Origin: Acholeplasmatales bacterium
GTDB taxonomy: Bacteria > Bacillota_I > Bacilli_A > Izemoplasmatales > Hujiaoplasmataceae
DNA: 10,015 nt
Direction of reading: 5' to 3'
NCBI GenBank assembly: GCA_003477305.1
Contig: DMTN01000002.1
Coordinates: 429-10,443 of the forward strand
Shown: positions 1 through 5,365 of the stretch, one piece after another
Position numbering within the stretch: position 1 is the stretch's first letter
Layout of the letters: each line of letters opens with the position of its first letter
Notes under the pieces: generated by a model
The model's input: the letters and a program-made list of their open reading frames with translations, nothing else
Told to the model about the DNA's origin: nothing
The model's database searches: none
Made by a program: the position numbers and the translations under genes

Positions 1-640
1 GGCCGCCCGGGGTGGTTTCCGGGTTGCCGAACATGACGCCGACCTTTTCGCGGATCTGGTTGATGAAGATCGCGATGCAGTTCGACTTCGACAAAACGCC
101 GGAGAGCTTGCGCATCGCCTGGCTCATGAGGCGGGCCTGGAGCCCGACGTGGGAGTCGCCCATTTCGCCGCGGATTTCGGCTTCGGGGACGAGCGCCGCG
201 ACCGAGTCGACGACGAGGATGTCGACGGCGCCGCTGCGGACGAGCGCTTCGGCGATTTCGAGCCCCTGTTCGCCGGTGTCCGGCTGCGACAGGATCAGCG
301 AGTCGATGTCGACGCCGAGATGCTTGGCGTATTCCGGATCGAGCGCGTGTTCCGCGTCGATGAAGGCCGCGTAGCCGCCGCCCTTCTGGACTTCGGCGAT
401 CGCATGGAGCGCGAACGTCGTCTTTCCGGTGGATTCGGGACCGAAGATCTCGACGATGCGGCCTTTCGGATAACCGCCGACGCCGAGCGCGGCGTCGAGT
501 TTGATCGAACCGGTGGAAATCGATTCGACCTGCATGTTCTGCTGCTCTTCGCCGAGGATCATGACGGCGCCTTTGCCGAATTCCTTTTCGATTTCCCTGA
601 GGGCGATTTCGAGACTTTTCTTGCGTTTTTCGTCAGCCAT
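1..640 (-). CDS. recA: RecA recombinase, N-terminal part (cut by window edge)
   Basis: This is the bacterial recombinase that forms ATP-dependent filaments on single-stranded DNA, drives strand exchange and stimulates LexA self-cleavage. The visible 213 codons start at ATG 640 with a GGAGG site just upstream. They contain the N-terminal helix, the Walker A loop GPESTGKTT (residues 67-75), the catalytic-Glu segment DAEHALDP (about 95-102), the Walker B strand ILVVD (141-145), the L1 loop region (about 156-165) and the start of L2 with NQIREKVGVMFGNPET (from 194). Numbering matches E. coli RecA within one residue, so nothing is missing at the N-terminus; the remaining third lies beyond base 1. 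It follows pgsA after 60 bases with no terminator, so co-transcription is likely. I see no LexA box of the Bacillus type (CGAAC-N4-GTTCG) in that gap. Confidence 0.98.
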   Translation of the reverse strand, partial: MADEKRKKSLEIALREIEKEFGKGAVMILGEEQQNMQVESISTGSIKLDAALGVGGYPKGRIVEIFGPESTGKTTFALHAIAEVQKGGGYAAFIDAEHALDPEYAKHLGVDIDSLILSQPDTGEQGLEIAEALVRSGAVDILVVDSVAALVPEAEIRGEMGDSHVGLQARLMSQAMRKLSGVLSKSNCIAIFINQIREKVGVMFGNPETTPGG

Positions 641-700
641 GGGTGGTTCCTCCGTTGTGTAGGTCAGTCAAATGATACGCGTCCCGGCCGGAATTGCTTT

Positions 701-1276
701 TCAGACCGAAGCGAAGATGGTTTTGCGGTTTTTCCAGAAGTAGTCCGCGCCGGAAACCAGCGTCAGGATGACGGCGCCAGACATCAGGACGATCCCGAGG
801 ATGTTCAGGACCGGATGGAGATTCCAGGGAAGCACGAAGAAGTAATAGATGGTGGCCGCCATCGTCAGGGCGGTCTTGGCCTTCCCGAGACCGGAGGCGG
901 CGATGACGGTGCCTTCGCCGACGGCGACGAGCCGGATCGACGTGACGATCAGTTCGCGGGCGAGGATGACGATCGGTACCCAAAACGGCATCCAGACGTC
1001 GAGCAGGCCGCGGGCGGCGGCGTCCGAGAGGATCATGATGGCCGTCAGGACGAGCAACTTGTCGGCGAGCGGATCCATGAACTTCCCGAAGGTGGTGACC
1101 ATGTTGCGTTTGCGGGCGATCTTGCCGTCGAGGTAGTCGGTGTAGGATGCGACGACGTAGATCACTCCCATCGCGATGTAGGTCCACACGCCGAAGACAT
1201 CGAAGAGCAGGTAGACGGCGATCATGACGGGGATCAGGATGATCCGGAGCATCGTGAGTTTGTTGGGCAGATTCAT
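701..1276 (-). CDS. pgsA: CDP-diacylglycerol-glycerol-3-phosphate 3-phosphatidyltransferase
   Basis: This integral membrane enzyme condenses CDP-diacylglycerol with glycerol-3-phosphate to give phosphatidylglycerophosphate, the committed step to phosphatidylglycerol and cardiolipin. The complete CDP-alcohol phosphotransferase signature D-x2-D-G-x2-A-R-x8-G-x3-D-x3-D is present (D47, D50, G51, A54, R55, G64, D68, D72). About six hydrophobic segments are visible, near residues 8-28, 31-45, 73-84, 98-113, 135-150 and 155-177. At 191 residues it has the usual family length. I chose ATG 1276 because GAGGTG (1288-1283) sits 6 nt upstream. A GTG at 1285, three codons earlier in frame, lies inside that ribosome site and is unlikely to be the start. 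The gene has its own promoter and leads into recA. Many Bacillota carry cinA between these two genes; it is absent here. Confidence 0.95.
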   Translation of the reverse strand: MNLPNKLTMLRIILIPVMIAVYLLFDVFGVWTYIAMGVIYVVASYTDYLDGKIARKRNMVTTFGKFMDPLADKLLVLTAIMILSDAAARGLLDVWMPFWVPIVILARELIVTSIRLVAVGEGTVIAASGLGKAKTALTMAATIYYFFVLPWNLHPVLNILGIVLMSGAVILTLVSGADYFWKNRKTIFASV

Positions 1277-1282
1277 CGGTAA

Positions 1283-1288
1283 CACCTC
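1283..1288 (-). promoter_or_regulatory. Ribosome binding site deciding the pgsA start
   Basis: GAGGTG lies 6 nt before ATG 1276. The in-frame GTG at 1285 that would lengthen PgsA by three residues is part of this site, so the shorter start is preferred. Confidence 0.75.
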
Positions 1289-1294
1289 ACAACC

Positions 1295-1323
1295 ATTATA
1301 TCATATACGATTCTTTTTTCACC
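1295..1323 (-). promoter_or_regulatory. Promoter of pgsA-recA (extended -10)
   Basis: On the minus strand a perfect TATAAT (1300-1295) is preceded by TGA (1303-1301), giving the extended -10 form TGnTATAAT. The -35 region is poor: GGTGAA at 17 bp spacing, or TTGGTG at 19 bp, which fits an extended -10 promoter. Transcription should begin near 1288, at the edge of the pgsA ribosome site, so the leader would be only about a dozen bases. The promoter lies just downstream of the yebC terminator. Confidence 0.7.
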
Positions 1324-1341
1324 AAGGAATCCGCTTTTTTC

Positions 1342-1368
1342 AAAAAAAAGCAGACCCTTTGGGTCTGC
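1342..1368 (-). terminator. Rho-independent terminator after yebC
   Basis: On the minus strand GCAGACCC-AAA-GGGTCTGC forms a perfect 8-bp stem with a 3-nt loop (1368-1350), followed directly by eight T (1349-1342). It begins 8 bases after the yebC stop codon and separates that operon from pgsA. Confidence 0.93.
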
Positions 1369-1376
1369 AAAATTGG

Positions 1377-2108
1377 TTATTCCTCTTCCGGAGGCAGTTT
1401 GATGTTGCTGTAGACGTCCTGGACGTCGTCGAGTTCGTCGGTCATGTCGCGGAATCGGTAGAACTTGCGGAGATCTTCCTCGTCGAGCTCGACGAGTTCG
1501 TTCGGAAGGTACGTGACCTTCTCTTCGAAAACGTCGCACGTCGGCTTCGCTTTGAGGAGCGCTTCCTTGATCGATTCCAGATCGGTCGGTTCGCCGATCA
1601 CGGAGACGGCGTCATCTTCGGTCCGGATGTCGCGGACTTCAAGGCCGGCATCCATCACGGCTTCGAGGGCTTCGTCTTCGGTGATGCCTTCGGCCATCAC
1701 CAGCGCGATGTACTGGTACTGGTGGATGACGCTGCCGGAGATGCCGATCTTGGCACCGGATTTGGTGAAGATCGAGCGGACTTCGCCGAAGGTGCGGTTG
1801 ACGTTGTCGGTCATGCATTCGACGATCAGGGTGCAACCGCCCCAACCGAAACCTTCGTAACGGATCGGCGTATAGTCTTCGCCGGACGCGCCTTTGGCTT
1901 TTTCGATGTTGCGTTTGATGACTTCGGTCGGGACCTGCGCGGCCTTGGCCTTTTCGATGGCCTTCTTGAGCGCCAGGTTGGCGTCCGGGTCCGGGAATCC
2001 GGCCTTCGCCGCCATATAGATTTCCTTACCGAAACGCGAATAGATCTTGCTCTTTAACAGCGAGGTGCGCGCCATCGCTACTTTTCTGACTTCATGGGCT
2101 CTTCCCAT
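1377..2108 (-). CDS. yebC: YebC/PmpR/TACO1-family protein
   Basis: This cytosolic protein belongs to the YebC family. Members were long annotated as transcriptional regulators (PmpR). Mitochondrial TACO1 is a translational activator, and bacterial members have been linked to relief of ribosome stalling at proline-rich stretches. The N-terminus (MGRAHEVRKVAMA, then YSRFGKEIYMAAKAGFPDPD at about 23-42) and the segments VPTEVIKRNIEKAKG (59-73), RYEGFG (83-88), TDNVNRT (100-106) and GSVIHQY (125-131) are conserved family positions. The form resembles Bacillus YeeI more than E. coli YebC. At 243 residues it is full length. An acidic tail (PPEEE) closes the protein. AGGT (2120-2117) supports ATG 2108. 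It lies 52 bases after cvfB with a hairpin but no U-tract between them, so they are probably co-transcribed, which places two RNA/translation-linked genes together. Confidence 0.94.
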   Translation of the reverse strand: MGRAHEVRKVAMARTSLLKSKIYSRFGKEIYMAAKAGFPDPDANLALKKAIEKAKAAQVPTEVIKRNIEKAKGASGEDYTPIRYEGFGWGGCTLIVECMTDNVNRTFGEVRSIFTKSGAKIGISGSVIHQYQYIALVMAEGITEDEALEAVMDAGLEVRDIRTEDDAVSVIGEPTDLESIKEALLKAKPTCDVFEEKVTYLPNELVELDEEDLRKFYRFRDMTDELDDVQDVYSNIKLPPEEE

Positions 2109-2135
2109 TGGAATATACCTTCGATTCTGCGGATT

Positions 2136-2153
2136 TTCCCGTATCTGCGGGAA
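2136..2153 (-). other. Hairpin between cvfB and yebC
   Basis: TTCCCG-6 nt-CGGGAA makes a perfect 6-bp stem in the 52-base gap. It is followed by AATCC, not a U-run, so it does not look like a terminator. It could be a processing or stability element inside the operon transcript. Function is not shown by the sequence. Confidence 0.4.
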
Positions 2154-2160
2154 TGGGGGT

Positions 2161-3012
2161 TCAACGATCGGTTTTGAGGAGGGTTTGGTCGGGACGCAAT
2201 TCGACGCGTCCGTCGCGATAGAGAGTACCGAGCGCGCGCTTGAAAGCGCCTTTGCTCATATGAAACGCGGCCTGGATCTCTTCCGGGGCCGATGCGTCGG
2301 TGAAACGCATCCGGCCGGCATGGGCTTCGAGATAGGCGAGGATGATGTCGGCGTCCGGCTGAAGCATCAGCTCTTTTTGCTGGATCAGGGTGCCGACGGC
2401 TTCCCCGTCGGGGTTGAGTTTGAGGATGCGGACGGAAACCGTCTCGCCGAGACGGTATTTCTTCCGCGTATTGTTTTCGTGGACGAAGATTTCATGACCC
2501 GATTCGGTATGAAGGATCAATCCTTCGACGATGAAATGGGAGACGATCGCTTCATAGTTCTGATCGGGTTCGAGCGGCGTCGCGGGTCGGAGGATCGTCG
2601 ATACCGCCTTGCGGGCGACGACTTTCGCGAACAATAGACCCTTTTTCGCCTTGACGGTGCAGAAGAGTTTGTCCCCGACGACCGGCCAGGCATTCACCGA
2701 CAGCGGCAGATCGTCCTTGGAAAGGAGCAGATCCTTGGCGATGCCGTTGGCGAGGAAGACGCCGTACTCGTGGTTGACCGAGACGACTTCGAGAAAGGCC
2801 GCAGTCGTCGTGGTCGCCAGCGGCTGCTTCAACGAAGCGGTCAAACGACCGAGATTGTCGGCGTACAGGAACACCGTGAGTTCTTCGCCGGGCAGGTAGG
2901 AGCGTTCGGCTTCCTTCTTGTGCAGGAAGACTTCCTCTTCACCGTCCGTGAGCATCCACGCAAGGTCCGTTTCACGGACGACTTTCAGCGTATTGTAAGT
3001 TCCGAGTTCCAT
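2161..3012 (-). CDS. cvfB: CvfB-type S1 RNA-binding protein with winged-helix tail
   Basis: This is a homologue of Staphylococcus CvfB / Bacillus YitL, RNA-binding proteins built from S1 domains plus a C-terminal winged helix; CvfB affects virulence gene expression in Staphylococcus. The 283 residues can be divided into S1-like barrels at about 1-62 (with DGEEEVFLHKKEA), 70-134 (HEYGVFLANGIAKDLLLSKDD) and 150-212 (ESGHEIFVHENNTRKKYRLG). A winged-helix region follows at about 220-280 (EEIQAAFHMSKGAFKRALGTLYRDGRV). Family length is normal. There is no signal peptide or membrane segment, so it should be cytosolic. ATG 3012 is chosen because AGGAGG (3025-3020) sits 7 nt upstream; reading further upstream gives low-complexity, unconserved residues. 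The start lies inside the end of the 119-residue gene, suggesting coupled translation. Confidence 0.93.
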   Translation of the reverse strand: MELGTYNTLKVVRETDLAWMLTDGEEEVFLHKKEAERSYLPGEELTVFLYADNLGRLTASLKQPLATTTTAAFLEVVSVNHEYGVFLANGIAKDLLLSKDDLPLSVNAWPVVGDKLFCTVKAKKGLLFAKVVARKAVSTILRPATPLEPDQNYEAIVSHFIVEGLILHTESGHEIFVHENNTRKKYRLGETVSVRILKLNPDGEAVGTLIQQKELMLQPDADIILAYLEAHAGRMRFTDASAPEEIQAAFHMSKGAFKRALGTLYRDGRVELRPDQTLLKTDR

Positions 3013-3344
3013 GGAATCGCCTCCTGGGGCATGTATGCCGGCATCAAGCCGGAAGCGGATTGAGAAGCGTCGATCATCATCGCGGCCATCCCCAAAGGGA
3101 CGAGCGCGAACGAGCGCGGGTCCGCCGCGGATGCCAGAAGCGAAGGAGGGTCCTCCGTCGCCAGGTATTCCTTCGGCGTCAGGGTGCAAAGCGGTTTATT
3201 GGAGAATACGGCAAAACACGGCACGATCGTTCGGCCGACATCTCCGCCTGAAAACGGGGAGAAGCACCGAGCGACCGTCCCGCTTTCCTGCAGTGGCGTG
3301 TCGGCCTCGTATTCTTGGAGCTTTGCCATGAGCCTGTCGTCCAT
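2985..3344 (-). CDS. Hypothetical 119-residue protein, first gene of the cvfB operon
   Basis: I do not recognise this protein. The start at ATG 3344 is supported by GGTGA about 4 nt upstream and a strong sigma-70-type promoter 40-65 bases upstream. Codons favour G/C in the third position, as in the neighbouring genes. The sequence begins with a charged helix (MDDRLMAKLQEYEAD), then a small mixed core with VPCFAVFSNKPLCTLTPKEY (41-60) and LVPLGMAAMMIDASQ (81-95), and a Pro/Met-rich tail. The core faintly recalls the SseB N-terminal domain, but I would not assign it. There is no signal peptide; residues 81-92 are hydrophobic but short for a membrane span. The last 28 bases overlap cvfB in another frame, and the cvfB ribosome site lies within this gene, so it may couple cvfB translation. 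It could instead be a long translated leader. Confidence 0.6.
   Translation of the reverse strand: MDDRLMAKLQEYEADTPLQESGTVARCFSPFSGGDVGRTIVPCFAVFSNKPLCTLTPKEYLATEDPPSLLASAADPRSFALVPLGMAAMMIDASQSASGLMPAYMPQEAIPWNSELTIR
3020..3025 (-). promoter_or_regulatory. Ribosome binding site of cvfB, inside the upstream gene
   Basis: AGGAGG lies 7 nt before ATG 3012. It decides the cvfB start and is embedded in the final codons of the 119-residue gene, so ribosomes finishing that gene would pass over it. Confidence 0.8.
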
Positions 3345-3360
3345 ATTTCACCAAAAAAAA

Positions 3361-3374
3361 CATTCCGTTGAATG
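3361..3374 (-). other. Possible 5'-terminal mRNA hairpin before the 119-residue gene
   Basis: CATTC-AACG-GAATG forms a 5-bp stem with a tetraloop, extendable by a G-U pair, followed by a run of eight T (3360-3353). The predicted transcription start is about 3376, so the hairpin would sit at the very 5' end of the message. It could protect the mRNA or act as a weak attenuator. The stem is short, so chance is possible. Confidence 0.4.
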
Positions 3375-3382
3375 CTAGCACA

Positions 3383-3411
3383 ATTATACCAAAAAACGCA
3401 TGTGATGTCCA
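3383..3411 (-). promoter_or_regulatory. Promoter of the 119-residue gene, cvfB and yebC
   Basis: On the minus strand TGGACA (3411-3406; five of six matches to TTGACA) and a perfect TATAAT (3388-3383) are separated by exactly 17 bp. Transcription should start near 3376, giving a leader of about 31 bases. This is the best-formed housekeeping promoter in the window and supports the 119-residue frame as a genuine first gene. Confidence 0.8.
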
Positions 3412-3509
3412 TTGCAAACAGGCTTGAATTCTTGCTTATCCGCTTTTTTTGCGTCAATGCGCATTTCACCGTTTCTACACAACCGCGACACGGAAACTTC
3501 ATGCCAAAG

Positions 3510-3530
3510 CGGTACAATGATGGCGTACCG
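3510..3530. repeat. Inverted repeat CGGTAC...GTACCG
   Basis: A perfect 6-bp palindromic pair with a 9-base spacer, about 100 bp upstream of the cvfB-operon -35 box. It could be an operator or part of a small structured RNA, but position alone does not decide this. Confidence 0.4.
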
Positions 3531-3564
3531 TGAAAACGGCACAACGGTTTCTTCATTTCCCCCT

Positions 3565-3585
3565 ACCCGCGCTCCCCCCGCGGGT
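3565..3585. repeat. GC-rich inverted repeat ACCCGCG...CGCGGGT
   Basis: A perfect 7-bp, almost all G/C stem with a 7-base loop of mostly C on the plus strand (G on the minus). There is no adjacent T-tract, so it is not an ordinary terminator, although it lies 33 bases beyond one. Role unknown. Confidence 0.45.
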
Positions 3586-3617
3586 CTCCTGTCCCCTCCT
3601 TTTCCACCCATAGATCG

Positions 3618-3651
3618 AAAACGCCCCGGCCTGGTCAGCCGGAGCGTTTTT
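3618..3651 (-). terminator. Terminator after the serine hydrolase gene
   Basis: Read on the minus strand, AAAACGC-T-CCGGC, a 7-nt loop and GCCGG-G-GCGTTTT form a long stem of 7 + 1 + 5 pairs, with the middle position a U-G wobble. In the plus direction the same position is a C-A mismatch, so the minus reading is favoured. The T-run is short (TTTT). It lies 14 bases after the gene's TAA stop. Confidence 0.85.
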
Positions 3652-3665
3652 CTGATAAGTTTCTA

Positions 3666-4715
3666 TTACCAGATCGTTCGGTTCTTCTTCTCCTTTTCGA
3701 GGAGTCCGACCGATTCTTCCTGGAAGCGCGAAATATAGTTTCGAAGTGTGAAATTGTCGTAGATCCATCCCTTGCGGCAGGCCGGCAGGACGTAATTCGT
3801 CACTAGATCGAGCAGTTCGCGTTCCTCATACCCCTGGATCGCGAAGACGATTTTATATTCGCGGTTGACCACTACGTACTGCTTGTACATCCCGGCCAGC
3901 CGGAAGTCGCCGAAGTCGTTGATCCAGAACTGGAAGCCGTAGCCGAATCGGTCGCGCGGTCCGTCGGCTTCGGTCGTCGGCACCTGAAACGACGTCGCCT
4001 GGCGCACGTAGTCCGCCGAGACGATCCGTTCGCCGCGCCAGACCCCGTCGTTCAAGAGCAGATGGCCGAACTTCGCCAGCGAGAGGGCGTCGAGCGAGAG
4101 CCCGGTGGCGCCGGCGGAATAGGGTCCGACGGTTTTCCAGCGGGGTTTGGCGATCGCGAGTTTGTTCCAGAGCGGTTCCTCGAGAAAATCGTTCAGGATC
4201 TTCCCGGTGATCTTGGTGACGATCGCCGAGAGCAGATAGGAAGCGACGTTGTCATAGAAGAATTGCGTTCCCGGTTCGTCGATGACGGGCATCTGGAAGC
4301 AGTCCTTGAGAGGATCCTTTGATGTGAGCAATGTCTCGTACGCCCATTCGCGGTGACCCGTCGTCATCGTCAGCAGATGGCGGATCGTCATCCCCTCGTA
4401 GGCCGGGAGAAACGCGGTGATTTCCGGAAAATAAGGCAGAACGCGGTCGTCGAGGGCGAGCTGTCCGCGGTCGGCGAGGATGCCGATCGCGATCGAGGTG
4501 AATGATTTGGAGCAGGAATACGTTTCTTCCGCGACGCCCGGACCGAAGCCCTTGGCGTAAGCGTCGAAGACCTTGTTGCCATCCTTCACGAAAACGATCG
4601 AGTGGATGTTGAGCCGGTCGTCGCGGATCTTGTCGAAGAGATCGACGAGAAGTCCTTTTTCGACGTTGGCGTCGCGGCAGGAAGCCTTTTCGAAATCGGC
4701 ATGGGGAAAATTCAT
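3666..4715 (-). CDS. Serine hydrolase of the beta-lactamase (class C/PBP4*-like) family
   Basis: This 349-residue protein belongs to the broad beta-lactamase/penicillin-binding-like serine hydrolase family (Pfam Beta-lactamase). Members include esterases, D-aminopeptidases and amide hydrolases as well as AmpC enzymes. The SxxK nucleophile box is SCSK (S67, K70). The second box YDN (Y154, N156) sits in the usual PGTQFFYDNVASYLL context. RHLLTMTTG (112-120) is another typical landmark. The third box, usually HxG or KTG and often GHGGQY in this subfamily, reads GMYKQY (275-280), so the usual residues are changed. There is no signal peptide, which points to a cytosolic esterase or peptidase rather than a secreted antibiotic-resistance enzyme. 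AGGAGGG (4727-4721) supports ATG 4715. The gene has its own promoter and terminator. The substrate cannot be predicted. Confidence 0.88.
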   Translation of the reverse strand: MNFPHADFEKASCRDANVEKGLLVDLFDKIRDDRLNIHSIVFVKDGNKVFDAYAKGFGPGVAEETYSCSKSFTSIAIGILADRGQLALDDRVLPYFPEITAFLPAYEGMTIRHLLTMTTGHREWAYETLLTSKDPLKDCFQMPVIDEPGTQFFYDNVASYLLSAIVTKITGKILNDFLEEPLWNKLAIAKPRWKTVGPYSAGATGLSLDALSLAKFGHLLLNDGVWRGERIVSADYVRQATSFQVPTTEADGPRDRFGYGFQFWINDFGDFRLAGMYKQYVVVNREYKIVFAIQGYEERELLDLVTNYVLPACRKGWIYDNFTLRNYISRFQEESVGLLEKEKKNRTIW

Positions 4716-4745
4716 GAAATCCCTCCTAATGGTACTCTTTCTTCC

Positions 4746-4774
4746 ATTGTAGCATCCCCTTCATGTTGCCGCAA
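4746..4774 (-). promoter_or_regulatory. Promoter of the serine hydrolase gene
   Basis: On the minus strand TGC-TACAAT (4754-4746) is an extended -10 element, with TTGCGG (4774-4769) at 17 bp spacing as a weak -35. Transcription would begin near 4739, about 23 bases before the start codon. It lies between the queH terminator and the gene. Confidence 0.65.
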
Positions 4775-4792
4775 GCACACTGGCGTTATTCG

Positions 4793-4815
4793 AAAAAAAA
4801 ACGCCGTCATGGCGT
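4793..4815 (-). terminator. Terminator at the end of the sel1-sel1-queH operon
   Basis: On the minus strand ACGCC-ATGAC-GGCGT (4815-4801) is followed by eight T (4800-4793). The 5-bp stem is short but has a strong U-tract. The queH stop codon (4809-4807) is in the loop, so the last codons of queH form the first arm of the hairpin. Confidence 0.82.
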
Positions 4816-5355
4816 CTTCTTCGCTTGTCGCGCAAGATAGCGTTCTTCTTCGGAAAAGATGCATCCGCAATATTTCTGCATGTAGATCGGGAGGGTCCGC
4901 GCAATCCGCTGCCCTTCGCGGAAGAAAGGCCGGAAATCGACGTAGTAGAACGGCACTCCGACTTCTCTGGCGATGCGGTCGGCAACCTCGATCAACCGCT
5001 CATGCTTTTGGTAGGGGGAAATCAGAAGCGTCGTCGAAAAAGCGTCGTATCCGCCCTGTTTGGCCTCTTCCGCCGTTTTGCGGAGACGTTCCTCATAGCA
5101 GCCGGCGCAGCGGTTCGCCGGATCCGCCATGGCCCGTTCGACGAACGGACGGAGCCCATAGAAGTCGTTCCAGACGACCGGCAGGCCGATCGTTTCGGAA
5201 TAACTTTTGAACGCGTCGCGGCGGGCAACATATTCGGTATAGGGATGGATGTTGGGGTTGTACCAATACGCGGTGACGTCGACGTCCGCGGCGCGGATCG
5301 TCTTCACCACCATGACGCTGCACGGGGCGCAGCAGACATGCAGGAGCAGTTTCAT
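4807..5355 (-). CDS. queH: Epoxyqueuosine reductase QueH
   Basis: QueH (formerly DUF208) reduces epoxyqueuosine to queuosine at the wobble base of GUN-anticodon tRNAs. It is the iron-sulfur, cobalamin-independent alternative to QueG. The 182 residues show the family's cysteine pattern: HVCCAPC (C8, C9, C12) at the N-terminus, RCAGCYEERL (C83, C86) in the middle and YCGCIF (C163, C165) near the end. These supply the [4Fe-4S] ligands and further metal/redox cysteines. NPNIHP (33-38) and STTLLISPYQKH (107-118) are further hallmarks. The start is supported by AGGAGG (5367-5362), which overlaps the stop of the upstream Sel1 gene; the gap is 10 bases, so translation is probably coupled. No other queuosine genes are in the window, so precursor synthesis or salvage must be encoded elsewhere. 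Confidence 0.95.
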   Translation of the reverse strand: MKLLLHVCCAPCSVMVVKTIRAADVDVTAYWYNPNIHPYTEYVARRDAFKSYSETIGLPVVWNDFYGLRPFVERAMADPANRCAGCYEERLRKTAEEAKQGGYDAFSTTLLISPYQKHERLIEVADRIAREVGVPFYYVDFRPFFREGQRIARTLPIYMQKYCGCIFSEEERYLARQAKKTP

Positions 5356-5365
5356 GGGTTTCCTC

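Larger units (their letters stand above)
3412..3617. other. Intergenic region with inverted repeats, no gene seen
   Basis: About 200 bases lie between the hydrolase terminator and the promoter of the cvfB operon. They hold no convincing gene. Two perfect inverted repeats stand out: CGGTAC-9 nt-GTACCG (3510-3530) and ACCCGCG-7 nt-CGCGGGT (3565-3585), the latter in a C-rich stretch on the plus strand. Neither is followed by a T-run on either strand. The short open frames here have unlike composition and cross the promoter. Confidence 0.5.

Noticed and set aside
672..677. TATCAT as a -10 box for a separate recA promoter
   Set aside because: One mismatch to TATAAT but no -35 box at 16-18 bp and no TG extension; too weak to call.
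641..700. SOS (LexA) box upstream of recA
   Set aside because: No CGAAC-N4-GTTCG-like palindrome is present in the gap; an operator could lie before pgsA, but none is visible there either.
149..1282. 377-codon plus-strand frame across recA and pgsA
   Set aside because: It is antisense to two unmistakable genes, rich in Asp/Gly/Arg/Glu as expected from complement reading, and has no homology I recognise.
3512..3517. TACAAT-like -10 on the plus strand in the spacer
   Set aside because: The -35 region is poor and there is no plus-strand gene downstream before the convergent hydrolase gene.
3179..3611. Minus-strand frames of 75 and 125 codons in the hydrolase-cvfB spacer
   Set aside because: They run across the well-formed promoter at 3383-3411 and one overlaps the 119-residue gene in another frame. 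Composition is unlike the neighbours, though one has a G-rich stretch before its ATG.
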